A DNA stretch of 48,473 nucleotides. Source: an uncultured Bacilli bacterium (GTDB lineage: Bacteria > Bacillota_I > Bacilli_A > RF39 > UBA660). A model generated the notes under the pieces. The model did not search any database. It was given only the letters and a program-made list of their open reading frames with translations, and was not told the DNA's origin. The position numbers were made by a program, and so were the translations under genes. Shown in pieces: positions 7,831 to 15,220 of this stretch (position 1 is the stretch's first letter; each line of letters begins with the position of its first letter). Where the stretch lies: the NCBI GenBank assembly GCA_944358525.1, contig CALVRI010000005.1, forward strand, positions 1-48,473, written 5' to 3'.

Positions 7831-8988
7831 ATGTATCGAAAAACTTATGCATTAATTAATTGTAATACTTTAAAAAGAAACATTCAAAACATTAAAGAAA
7901 ACTATCCTTATAAATATTATATAGGTGTTGTTAAAGCAAATGCTTATGGTCATGGTGACTATATCGTAAATACCTTAATTCAAGGTGGAATAAATTATTT
8001 AGCCGCATCATCCTTAGAAGAATGTTTAAATATCCGAAAAAGAAATGAGAACATTCCAATACTATGTTTAGAACCAATAGATCATGAATTTTTAAATATA
8101 TGTGAAAAAGAAAATATCACCATAACTATTCCTGATTATGAATATTTTAAAAACATAAACTTAAATTTAAATTTAAAAGTTCACCTAAAAATAGATAGTG
8201 GTATGAATCGCTTAGGTTTTAAAGATAAAAATGAAATAAAAAAAGTATATGATACTATCTTAAATTATCCAAATATAACCTTAGAAGGAATATACACTCA
8301 CCTAGGTACTTCAGGTATGTGGGATAGTCACTACGACCACGATTTAAAAAATTTTGAAGATATAACAAGTCTAATTGATTTAAATACTATTCCTATTGTT
8401 CATATTTCTCGTTCACTTACCTTAGTAACTCATCCAATGCCTAAATATGTAACTGGAATTAGACTAGGTATCATAATGTACGGTTTTCCTCAAAAAATAA
8501 ATAAACCATCCGGACTTAGATTAATAAAAAGAAATATGTATTTAAAAAAACATCATATAAGTGACATTACATATGAAAATAATTTAAAACTAAACACCGC
8601 TTTCTCACTTCACACCACCATTATGACCATCAAAAATGTCAAAAAAGGCGAATATGTTGGATATGGAGCAAAATATATTGCTGAAGAAGATATGAAAATC
8701 GCCATTATTCCAATTGGTTTTGCCGATGGACTAATTAAACAATACGAAAATCAAACTGTCAAAATAAATAATAAAGATTATAAAATAATTGGTGAAGTTG
8801 GTATGGACATGACTGCCATTAAAATTGATGATAGTGTAAAACTTAAAGATCATGTTATAATATTTGATGATGCCAAAAAGAAATCAAAAGAACTAGGTAT
8901 CAGTGCTTATCAACTCTTCACAAGCATTACAACTAGAGTACCACGAGTATATGATGAAGATGGTAAACTAACAGAAATAAAATATTAA
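7831..8988 (+). CDS. alr: Alanine racemase family protein (PLP-dependent)
   Basis: Fold-type III PLP enzyme that interconverts L- and D-amino acids, normally alanine for peptidoglycan. The 385 residues contain the Schiff-base lysine motif VVKANAYGHG near residue 35, the TIM-barrel segment GMNRLGF, the pyridine-nitrogen Arg in GIRLGIIMYG, the second catalytic Tyr in VGYGAKY, and GEVGMDMTAI where alanine racemases have the GRVSMDQ-type strand. All catalytic residues I can place are present. It begins a three-gene plus-strand operon with a D-aspartate-ligase-like protein (12-base gap) and an asparagine-synthetase-like amidotransferase. D-Ala supply is the default reading. From context it could also or instead supply D-Asp. 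The start follows an AAAGGTGA site. Confidence 0.9.
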   Translation: MYRKTYALINCNTLKRNIQNIKENYPYKYYIGVVKANAYGHGDYIVNTLIQGGINYLAASSLEECLNIRKRNENIPILCLEPIDHEFLNICEKENITITIPDYEYFKNINLNLNLKVHLKIDSGMNRLGFKDKNEIKKVYDTILNYPNITLEGIYTHLGTSGMWDSHYDHDLKNFEDITSLIDLNTIPIVHISRSLTLVTHPMPKYVTGIRLGIIMYGFPQKINKPSGLRLIKRNMYLKKHHISDITYENNLKLNTAFSLHTTIMTIKNVKKGEYVGYGAKYIAEEDMKIAIIPIGFADGLIKQYENQTVKINNKDYKIIGEVGMDMTAIKIDDSVKLKDHVIIFDDAKKKSKELGISAYQLFTSITTRVPRVYDEDGKLTEIKY

Positions 8989-9000
8989 AGGAATGATTTT

Positions 9001-10209
9001 ATGAACTTTGAAGTAATAATTATTGGAAGTGATGCAAATGCCTATTACATGGCAAGATGTGTTCACGAATTATATAATAAAAAAGTAAAACTCATCGCCC
9101 ATAAACCGATGAGCTTTGTCAATCACTCTAATATAATTGAAGCAACATATGACTCAAGATTATGGGACATAAATAAATTTGCCGATGCTATGAATGAATA
9201 TGTTAAAAACATAAATGCAGACAAAATAGTATGCATCTCTTCTAATGAAACATATGCTAGAGGGCTAGTTGCTAATAAAAATAAACTAGACAAAAGAATA
9301 GTATTTAACTATGTTGATTTAAACTTTTTAGATAGTCTAATGATGAAAGACAAATTTTATGAAACATATAAAGACTCAGGATTACTACCTAAAACTATCA
9401 TTTATAATTTAAATGATGAACTCAAATTAGATTTTGACTTTCCTATTATTATAAAACCCAATGATGTTATCGATTTTAATCATATTAATTTTGAAGGAAA
9501 GAAAAAAATATATAAACTAAATAATATGGATGAAGTAAATCATACAATTGAAAGTTTTAGAAATAGTAGTTATAAAGGAAAATTAATCATTCAAGAATAC
9601 ATTCCAGGTGATGATAGTAGCCTATTTGATGGTGTAATATATTGTAATTCCAAAGGTAAATGTGAACTTTTTGCTTTTGCTCAAATCGGTCTTCAAGAAC
9701 ATACCGCCAACATGGTCGGTAATGCTGCTTGTTTAATAAACCATTTCAATACAAATGGTTATAATGAAAAAATTATTTTAGAATTTAAACAATTTATGGA
9801 AAAAATAAATTTCAAAGGTATCGCTGAATTAGACATAAAATATGATTACCGTGATAAAAAATACAAAATATTAGAAATAAATGCTCGTCAAGGAAGATGT
9901 AGTTACTACGTCACCGCTGCTGGCTATAACATTGTTAAACTATTTGTTGATGACTTAATTTATAATAAAGAAAAAGAATTTAAAATTGCTGATAAAGAAT
10001 TATTACTAACTTATGTACCTAAAAAAATAATCAAAAAATATGTCATAAACGAAGATTTTAAAAAAGAAGCATTAAAACTTTATAAACAAAAAAAAGTTGT
10101 AAATCCTTTAATTTATAAAAAAGATTTACCATTAAAAAGAATTATATTTTTAATCAGAAAACACTTTAGATATTATAAAGATTATAAAAATGGATATTGG
10201 AAATACTAG
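9001..10209 (+). CDS. D-aspartate ligase-like ATP-grasp carboxylate-amine ligase
   Basis: The 402-residue ATP-grasp enzyme has a pre-ATP-grasp N-terminal fold (FEVIIIGSDANAYYMARCVHELY, about 3-25), central ATP-binding strands (FPIIIKPND, LIIQEYIPGDDSSLFDG), and the metal and phosphate site KILEINARQGRCSYYVTAAGYN. The last motif and the LQEHTANMVGNAACLI segment closely resemble D-aspartate ligases of Enterococcus faecium and Lactococcus, which attach D-Asp to the lysine side chain of peptidoglycan precursors. That comparison is from memory of the family. The C-terminal 80 residues are very Lys-rich. It lies between a racemase gene and an amidotransferase gene with gaps of 12 and 15 bases, which fits D-Asp supply, ligation and amidation. 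Another amino acid substrate remains possible. Confidence 0.75.
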   Translation: MNFEVIIIGSDANAYYMARCVHELYNKKVKLIAHKPMSFVNHSNIIEATYDSRLWDINKFADAMNEYVKNINADKIVCISSNETYARGLVANKNKLDKRIVFNYVDLNFLDSLMMKDKFYETYKDSGLLPKTIIYNLNDELKLDFDFPIIIKPNDVIDFNHINFEGKKKIYKLNNMDEVNHTIESFRNSSYKGKLIIQEYIPGDDSSLFDGVIYCNSKGKCELFAFAQIGLQEHTANMVGNAACLINHFNTNGYNEKIILEFKQFMEKINFKGIAELDIKYDYRDKKYKILEINARQGRCSYYVTAAGYNIVKLFVDDLIYNKEKEFKIADKELLLTYVPKKIIKKYVINEDFKKEALKLYKQKKVVNPLIYKKDLPLKRIIFLIRKHFRYYKDYKNGYWKY

Positions 10210-10224
10210 AAAGGAAGTAAAAAT

Positions 10225-12066
10225 ATGTGTGGATTTTGCGGATATATAAATAGAAAAGAAAAAAGGCACATCAAAGCTATGAATGATATGATTGTCCATC
10301 GTGGCCCAGATGATGAATCTTACTATACTGATGATGAAATAGCTATGGGCTTTAGAAGACTTAGTATCATTGACTTAAAAGGTGGAAGGCAGCCAATGTC
10401 TAATGAAGATGACTCAATGTATATAACCTTTAATGGTGAAATATATAATTTTAAAGAAATCAAAGAAGATTTAATAAATAAAGGCCACATCTTTAAAACA
10501 AATACTGATACCGAAGTTATATTACATGGTTATGAAGAATACAAAGAAAAAATATTAGATAAATTAAGAGGAATGTTTGCTTTTGTAATATGGGATAAAA
10601 ACACTAAAAAATTATTTGGTGCGAGAGATCATTTTGGTCAAAAACCCTTCTACTATGCTAAAATGCAAGGAACATTTATGTATGGCTCTGAAATAAAAAG
10701 TTTCTTAAAACATCCAGATTTTCTAAAAAAAGTCAACAAAGAAGCTTTAAAACCATATCTAACATTCCAAACATCAGTCTTAAATGAAACATTTTTCAAA
10801 AACGTCTATAAATTAAAACCAGGTCATTACTTTACTTATGATTTCAATACTGAAAAGATGGAAATTCAAGAATATTATAAAATCAAATTTGAGCCTAAAA
10901 ATCAAGACTTTGATAATTTAGTAAATGAAATTGATAACACCATTACTAAATCTATCGACTATCACACTATTAGTGATGTTCCAGTCGGCTCTTATTTATC
11001 CGGTGGTATTGATTCATCATATGTTGTAAGTTATTTAAAACCAGATAAAACATTTTCTGTTGGATTTGACTATAAAGATTTTAATGAAGTACCACTTGCT
11101 AAAGACCTATCAGACCTTTTACACATTCAAAATAAAAACGAATTAATAAATGCTGATCATTTCTTTGAAAGTATTGATAAAGTTCAGTATTATGCTGATG
11201 AACCAACAGCTAACCTATCAGCTGTACCACTATATTTCTTATCAAAATTAGCATCTACTGATGTTAAAGTTGTCTTATCAGGTGAAGGTGCCGATGAACT
11301 ATTTGGCGGATACCCAAGTTATAAAGAAGATAAAACATTAACAAAATATAAAAAATTACCTTTATTTTTAAGAAAATTTATAAAAACAATCATCTCACCT
11401 CTTCCAAGTTTTCATGGTAAAAACTTCTTAACTAAAGGTGGTAGTAAATTAGAAGACTATTATGTTGGTGATGCTTTCATCTTTAACAATAAAGAAGCTA
11501 ACAAAATATTAAATGATAACTACAAAAGTGATCTAAAATATCAAGATATCACTAAACCATATTTTGATAAAGTAAAAGATAAAGATGATGTCACCAAAAT
11601 GCAATACTTAGATATGCATTTCTGGCTTCCAAATGACATCTTACTTAAAGCTGATAAAATGAGTATGGCTAACTCTCTAGAACTACGTGTACCAATACTA
11701 GATAAAGAAGTTTTCAAACTAGCAAGTACAATTCCAACCGAATATAAAATATCTCACGATACGACTAAATATGTTTTAAGGCAAGCTGCTTCTAAACGAA
11801 TTCCAGAAGCATGGTACAAAAGAAGAAAAAAAGGTTTCCCTGTTCCAATTATTAAATGGTTTAGAGAAGAAAAATATTATAATATTGCCAAAGAAATGTT
11901 CAAGCAAGATTTTACTAAAGAGTTCTTCGATCAAAAAGCTTTACTTAAATTATTAGATGACCATTATAAAGGCAAGAAAAATAACTGCCGTAAAATTTGG
12001 ACTGTCTATGTATTCTTAGTATGGTATAAAGAATTTTTCATTGATTTTGATAAAATCACAGCATAA
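10225..12066 (+). CDS. asnB: Glutamine-dependent asparagine synthetase family amidotransferase
   Basis: This family transfers glutamine-derived ammonia to an AMP-activated carboxylate. The class II glutaminase domain starts at Cys2 (MCGFCGYIN; about 2-210), with HRGPDD and FNGEIYNF. The synthetase domain carries the PP-loop SGGIDSS at 259-265 and the LSGEGADELFGGYPSY motif. At 613 residues it is full length. The paralogue AsnH of Lactococcus amidates D-Asp in the wall cross-bridge, and the AsnB of Bacillus and corynebacteria amidates meso-DAP. Being third in an operon with a racemase and a D-Asp-ligase-like enzyme suggests a wall-modifying role here. Free asparagine synthesis cannot be excluded from sequence. 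A strong terminator follows the stop. Confidence 0.92.
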   Translation: MCGFCGYINRKEKRHIKAMNDMIVHRGPDDESYYTDDEIAMGFRRLSIIDLKGGRQPMSNEDDSMYITFNGEIYNFKEIKEDLINKGHIFKTNTDTEVILHGYEEYKEKILDKLRGMFAFVIWDKNTKKLFGARDHFGQKPFYYAKMQGTFMYGSEIKSFLKHPDFLKKVNKEALKPYLTFQTSVLNETFFKNVYKLKPGHYFTYDFNTEKMEIQEYYKIKFEPKNQDFDNLVNEIDNTITKSIDYHTISDVPVGSYLSGGIDSSYVVSYLKPDKTFSVGFDYKDFNEVPLAKDLSDLLHIQNKNELINADHFFESIDKVQYYADEPTANLSAVPLYFLSKLASTDVKVVLSGEGADELFGGYPSYKEDKTLTKYKKLPLFLRKFIKTIISPLPSFHGKNFLTKGGSKLEDYYVGDAFIFNNKEANKILNDNYKSDLKYQDITKPYFDKVKDKDDVTKMQYLDMHFWLPNDILLKADKMSMANSLELRVPILDKEVFKLASTIPTEYKISHDTTKYVLRQAASKRIPEAWYKRRKKGFPVPIIKWFREEKYYNIAKEMFKQDFTKEFFDQKALLKLLDDHYKGKKNNCRKIWTVYVFLVWYKEFFIDFDKITA

Positions 12067-12069
12067 AAG

Positions 12070-12092
12070 CGCTAGAATTTCTAGCGTTTTTT
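12070..12092 (+). terminator. Intrinsic terminator of the racemase-ligase-amidotransferase operon
   Basis: CGCTAGAA and TTCTAGCG (12070-12086) form a hairpin followed by six Ts. Confidence 0.85.
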
Positions 12093-12111
12093 CTTGTTCA
12101 TTATCTTTTAA

Positions 12112-12137
12112 AAATAATTAGAAAACCCTAATTATTT
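12112..12137. repeat. AT-rich inverted repeat downstream of the operon terminator
   Basis: AAATAATTAG (12112-12121) and CTAATTATTT (12128-12137) are perfect 10-base arms with a six-base loop, followed by TAATTTTT. It may be a back-up terminator. I see nothing else in 12140-12320, which is AT-rich and has no open frame of note. Confidence 0.4.
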
Positions 12138-12324
12138 AATTTTTCTATTTTACTCAAAGGTCTATCAATTTAAAAATAATTTAAACATAAACATGCCTTT
12201 TAAAATTTTTCTTTGTAGTATAAAATTTATTGTCTAAATCTTCTTTAATCATTTACATATCTATTAATCATTCTTTTTTACCTACATAGATTAATCGACA
12301 TTTTTCTTTTACTTCCTTTTAAAT

Positions 12325-12353
12325 TTGACATTTTTCTTTTAATTTCATAAAAT
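12325..12353 (+). promoter_or_regulatory. Promoter of the glmS ribozyme-glmS transcript
   Basis: TTGACA (12325-12330), a 17-base spacer and TAAAAT (12348-12353) predict a start near 12360, about 40 bases before the ribozyme core. Confidence 0.7.
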
Positions 12354-12387
12354 GATAACAAAGGATAGATAACAAAAGGAGGTTAAT

Positions 12388-12530
12388 TATCTTATCTTAG
12401 CGCCAGGGTCTAAAGACCGACGAGGATGATAGTTATCGAAATATTCGGCGGATGCTATCACGGTGAGAATCGTTAAATATATGACAAAGCATAAAATCAA
12501 TCTTATGTACAAAACATATATTCTAAATTT
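12388..12530 (+). promoter_or_regulatory. glmS ribozyme (glucosamine-6-phosphate riboswitch)
   Basis: This self-cleaving RNA uses GlcN6P as cofactor to down-regulate glmS mRNA. The conserved core is clear. AGCGCC (12399-12404) holds the cleavage site between A12399 and G12400. The P2 hairpin GGTCTAAAGACC follows, then GACGAGGATG, and the P3 helix GATAG/CTATC encloses TTATCGAAATATTCGGCGGATG. The 3' portion (CACGGTGAGAATCG and an ATATATG/CATATAT helix around 12476-12522) is shorter and more AT-rich than in Bacillus. It lies directly upstream of glmS, as in other Firmicutes. Confidence 0.95.
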
Positions 12531-12548
12531 AGTATAAAGGAGAATTTT

Positions 12549-14351
12549 ATGTGTGGTATTGTTGGTAGCATCAGCACCAAAACAAATATAATACCTATTC
12601 TTTTAGACGGCTTAAAAACCTTAGAATACCGTGGATACGATTCTGCCGGTTTAAGTTATATAAAAGATAGTAATTTAATTATAAATAAAGTAAAAGGTCG
12701 TGTTAAAGACCTTGAAAATCATATATCTAAAGAAAGTAAAGCAAACATTGGAATTGCTCATACTAGATGGGCTACTCATGGAAAAGTAAATGAGATTAAT
12801 GCCCATCCTCATAACGTAGGAAATATTACTATTGTCCATAATGGTATAATTGAAAACTTTAGTAAATTAAAACATAAATTAGAAGAAAAAGGATATAAAT
12901 TTAAATCCGAAGCTGATACTGAAATCGCCGCTGGATTACTAGATTATTATTATAAAAAATATGAAAACATTGATAAAACAATTCAAAAATTTATGAAAAA
13001 AGTTGATGGTAGTTATGCCATATGCATGATAATAAATGATGATCCAAATACTATTTATGTTATTAAAAAAGATAGTCCACTAATTATTGGAACTGGCAAT
13101 CACACCAATTATATTGCTAGTGATGTTCCAGCCATATTAAAATACACCAAAAACTACTATATTTTAGAAGATTATGAATATGGAAAAGTAACAGCTGATA
13201 ATATAACAATTTATGACAAAGAAGGAAATGTTTTAAATAAACAGTTAAAAGAATATCAAGGTAGTGACTTAACAAGCGATAAAGGTATCTACGAACACTA
13301 TATGTTAAAAGAAATCATGGAGCAAAATTCCACCATTAGAAAAACCGTAAATCCATATATAAATAGTATAGATGACTTATTAAAACTACCAGATTTAACA
13401 AAATATGAAAGAATTGATATCATTGCCTGTGGTACTGCTATGCATGCCGGACTAGCTGCTAAATACTTATTTGAAGAATATACAAATACTAAATGCGAAG
13501 TTTTTTTAGCTAGTGAATATAGATACCAAAATAATTTTCTAAATAATAAAGTTTTATCCATATTCATATCACAATCAGGTGAAACAGCTGATACATTAGC
13601 TGCTTTAAAAAAAGTTAAAGAAGAAAAATGTGATACTCTAGGTATCGTAAACGTTAAAGAAAGTTCTATTGCTAGAGCTTTAGATAAAGTATTATACACA
13701 GAAGCCGGAACCGAAATAGCCGTAGCATCAACTAAAGCTTATACATCTCAAGTAGCATTGCTTTCAGTATTAGCTCTCGCCCATGCCTATAGAACAAAAT
13801 CAATTAAAGAAGAAAAAATATTTGAAATACTTGAAGAATTTAGAAATATTACTCAAATATTAAATCCAATTTTAGAAAATACACAAACCTATGAAAACAT
13901 AGCTAAAGAAATATATGAAAAAAATGATGCCTTCTATATTGGTAGAGGTCTAGACTATGCCCTAGCCATGGAAGGATCATTAAAATTAAAAGAGATATCT
14001 TATATTCACAGTGAAGCCTATGCTGCTGGTGAATTAAAACACGGAACTATATCTTTAATCACCAAAGAAACACCAGTATTTGCCTCTGCAACCAATAAAC
14101 ATATAAATGCTAAAACAATTAGTAACTTAAAAGAAGTCATTTCAAGAGGTGCAAACTGTTACTTAATAACTGATGAAGACATTAAAGATGATAGTTTCAA
14201 ACAAATCATAAAAATTAAAAAAGTAAGTATGTTTATTAAACCATTACTTACTATCATTCCTTATCAACTAATTTCCTATTATACAGCTAAATTTAAAAAT
14301 TGTGACATTGATAAACCACGTAATCTAGCTAAATCAGTTACCGTAGAATAA
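12549..14351 (+). CDS. glmS: Glutamine-fructose-6-phosphate aminotransferase
   Basis: Makes glucosamine-6-phosphate from fructose-6-phosphate and glutamine, the first step towards UDP-GlcNAc for peptidoglycan and teichoic acids. Cys2 opens the class II glutaminase domain (MCGIVGSIS, about 2-230, with RGYDSAG, HTRWATHG and HNGIIEN). Two SIS sugar-isomerase domains follow (IACGTAMHAGLAAKY, SQSGETADTLAAL, GRGLDYALAMEGSLKLKEISYIHSEAYAAGELKHG), and the protein ends in the family signature LAKSVTVE. At 600 residues it is complete. AAAGGAGA precedes the ATG, and expression is controlled by the ribozyme upstream. It stands next to other wall-precursor genes but has its own promoter and terminator. 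Confidence 0.98.
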   Translation: MCGIVGSISTKTNIIPILLDGLKTLEYRGYDSAGLSYIKDSNLIINKVKGRVKDLENHISKESKANIGIAHTRWATHGKVNEINAHPHNVGNITIVHNGIIENFSKLKHKLEEKGYKFKSEADTEIAAGLLDYYYKKYENIDKTIQKFMKKVDGSYAICMIINDDPNTIYVIKKDSPLIIGTGNHTNYIASDVPAILKYTKNYYILEDYEYGKVTADNITIYDKEGNVLNKQLKEYQGSDLTSDKGIYEHYMLKEIMEQNSTIRKTVNPYINSIDDLLKLPDLTKYERIDIIACGTAMHAGLAAKYLFEEYTNTKCEVFLASEYRYQNNFLNNKVLSIFISQSGETADTLAALKKVKEEKCDTLGIVNVKESSIARALDKVLYTEAGTEIAVASTKAYTSQVALLSVLALAHAYRTKSIKEEKIFEILEEFRNITQILNPILENTQTYENIAKEIYEKNDAFYIGRGLDYALAMEGSLKLKEISYIHSEAYAAGELKHGTISLITKETPVFASATNKHINAKTISNLKEVISRGANCYLITDEDIKDDSFKQIIKIKKVSMFIKPLLTIIPYQLISYYTAKFKNCDIDKPRNLAKSVTVE

Positions 14352-14383
14352 AACCTGAAGCCTATAAAACCTCAGGTTTTTGC
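14351..14383 (+). terminator. Intrinsic terminator of glmS
   Basis: AAACCTGA (14351-14358) and TCAGGTTT (14372-14379) form a hairpin followed by Ts. The first base is the last base of the stop codon. Confidence 0.75.
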
Positions 14384-14443
14384 TTACTCAAAATCTTTAA
14401 ACATAAAATCATTTACCGCAACATAACATAATAACTAGAATAT

Positions 14444-14488
14444 TATTATATAATAATCATATAATAATTATATGATTATTATATAATA
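14444..14488. repeat. Perfect 20-bp inverted repeat, probable toxin-antitoxin operator
   Basis: Arms 14444-14463 and 14469-14488 are perfectly complementary around a five-base centre. Each arm also contains the small palindrome ATTATATAAT, so several dimers could bind side by side. The repeat ends four bases before the -35 of the antitoxin-toxin promoter. DinJ/RelB-type antitoxins bind such palindromes to repress their own operon, so autoregulation is a reasonable inference. It contains only one G-C pair per arm. Confidence 0.6.
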
Positions 14489-14492
14489 TAAC

Positions 14493-14521
14493 TTGACAAA
14501 TAATATAATAACTGATATATT
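14493..14521 (+). promoter_or_regulatory. Promoter of the toxin-antitoxin pair
   Basis: TTGACA (14493-14498), a 17-base spacer and TATATT (14516-14521), with an upstream TG at 14513-14514 forming an extended -10. Confidence 0.7.
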
Positions 14522-14548
14522 CATATATAGAAAAGGAGATGATCTGTT

Positions 14549-14863
14549 ATGTCTAATATGACAACTTCCATAAGTGTCCAAATAGACAAAAAAGATAAAG
14601 AACAAGCAACTGCTATACTCCAAAAATTAGGTGTTAGTATGAGTGGACTAATCAATATGACCTTAAAACAACTAATACTTAAAGGTGGTATACCGTTTGA
14701 TATTACACTTCCTAAAGAAAATATCGACTTAACTCAATATTTTACACAAGAAGAGCTAGAAAATACTGCTAAAGAACTTTCATATATTGAAAAACATCCA
14801 GAAGAATATAAAAGCTATAACACTACTAAGGAACTAAAAAAGGATTTATTATCTAATGACTAA
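14549..14863 (+). CDS. relB: RelB/DinJ family antitoxin
   Basis: Antitoxin of a type II pair; it should neutralise the downstream nuclease and repress the operon. The 104-residue protein starts with the ribbon-helix-helix pattern of DinJ: TTSISVQIDKKDKEQATAILQKLGVSMSGLINMTLKQLILKGGIPFDI (about 5-52). A charged C-terminal region (about 65-104) is the likely toxin-binding arm. AAAGGAGATGA lies ahead of the start. The stop overlaps the toxin start by eight bases, which suggests translational coupling with the antitoxin made first. A large palindrome lies upstream of the promoter. Confidence 0.9.
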   Translation: MSNMTTSISVQIDKKDKEQATAILQKLGVSMSGLINMTLKQLILKGGIPFDITLPKENIDLTQYFTQEELENTAKELSYIEKHPEEYKSYNTTKELKKDLLSND

Positions 14864-15143
14864 TTATAAAATCAAATATTCTAAAGAATTTAAAAAAAAT
14901 CTAAAAAAAGTAATAAAACAAGGTAAAAATATCGACAAATTATTAGAAGTAGTAGATATGCTTTCAAAAAAAGAAATACTTGATCCTAAATATAATGACC
15001 ATCCATTATACAATGATAAAAGATTTAAAAAATGTAGAGATTGTCATATTGAACCAGATTGGATTCTTATATATAAATATTTAGAAAACGAAATTGTTTT
15101 ATTATTAGTAAATACAGGAAGTCACAGCAATATTTTAGAATAA
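14856..15143 (+). CDS. yafQ: YafQ-type mRNA interferase toxin
   Basis: Ribosome-dependent endoribonuclease of the RelE/ParE fold. The 95 residues align well by eye with E. coli YafQ: a helical N-terminus rich in Lys, then NDHPLYNDKRFKKCRDCHIEPDWILIYKY and NTGSHSNILE. The residues reported as important in YafQ are present: His49, Asp62, His64, Asp68-Trp69 and the C-terminal His90. The toxin therefore looks intact. Its ATG overlaps the antitoxin stop by eight bases, and a strong hairpin follows the gene. The cassette is self-contained between glmS and the ClpC-like gene, typical of a mobile addiction or stress module. Confidence 0.92.
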   Translation: MTNYKIKYSKEFKKNLKKVIKQGKNIDKLLEVVDMLSKKEILDPKYNDHPLYNDKRFKKCRDCHIEPDWILIYKYLENEIVLLLVNTGSHSNILE

Positions 15144-15155
15144 ATTTTAAAATTA

Positions 15156-15203
15156 ATGGCTGTTATGAAATAAAGTTAATTTATCTCATGACAGCCATTT
15201 TTA
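15156..15203 (+). terminator. Intrinsic terminator after the toxin gene
   Basis: A long imperfect hairpin, with outer arms ATGGCTGT (15156-15163) and ACAGCCAT (15191-15198), is followed by five Ts. The minus-strand side has a poorer T run, so it mainly serves the toxin-antitoxin transcript. Confidence 0.75.
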
Positions 15204-15220
15204 TAATCAAATTTAAATTA

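Noticed and set aside
12093..12324. A small gene or second RNA between the asnB terminator and the glmS promoter
   Set aside because: No open frame with a start and ribosome site, and only one AT-rich hairpin. It looks like ordinary AT-rich spacer.
13298..13699. Open frame of 133 codons on the minus strand inside glmS
   Set aside because: It is fully antisense to the conserved SIS region of glmS, has no ribosome site and shows no protein-like motif. It is a shadow of the real gene.
15156..15203. Hairpin after the toxin as one end of an insertion element
   Set aside because: No transposase or matching copy is present, and the hairpin plus T run is a normal terminator.
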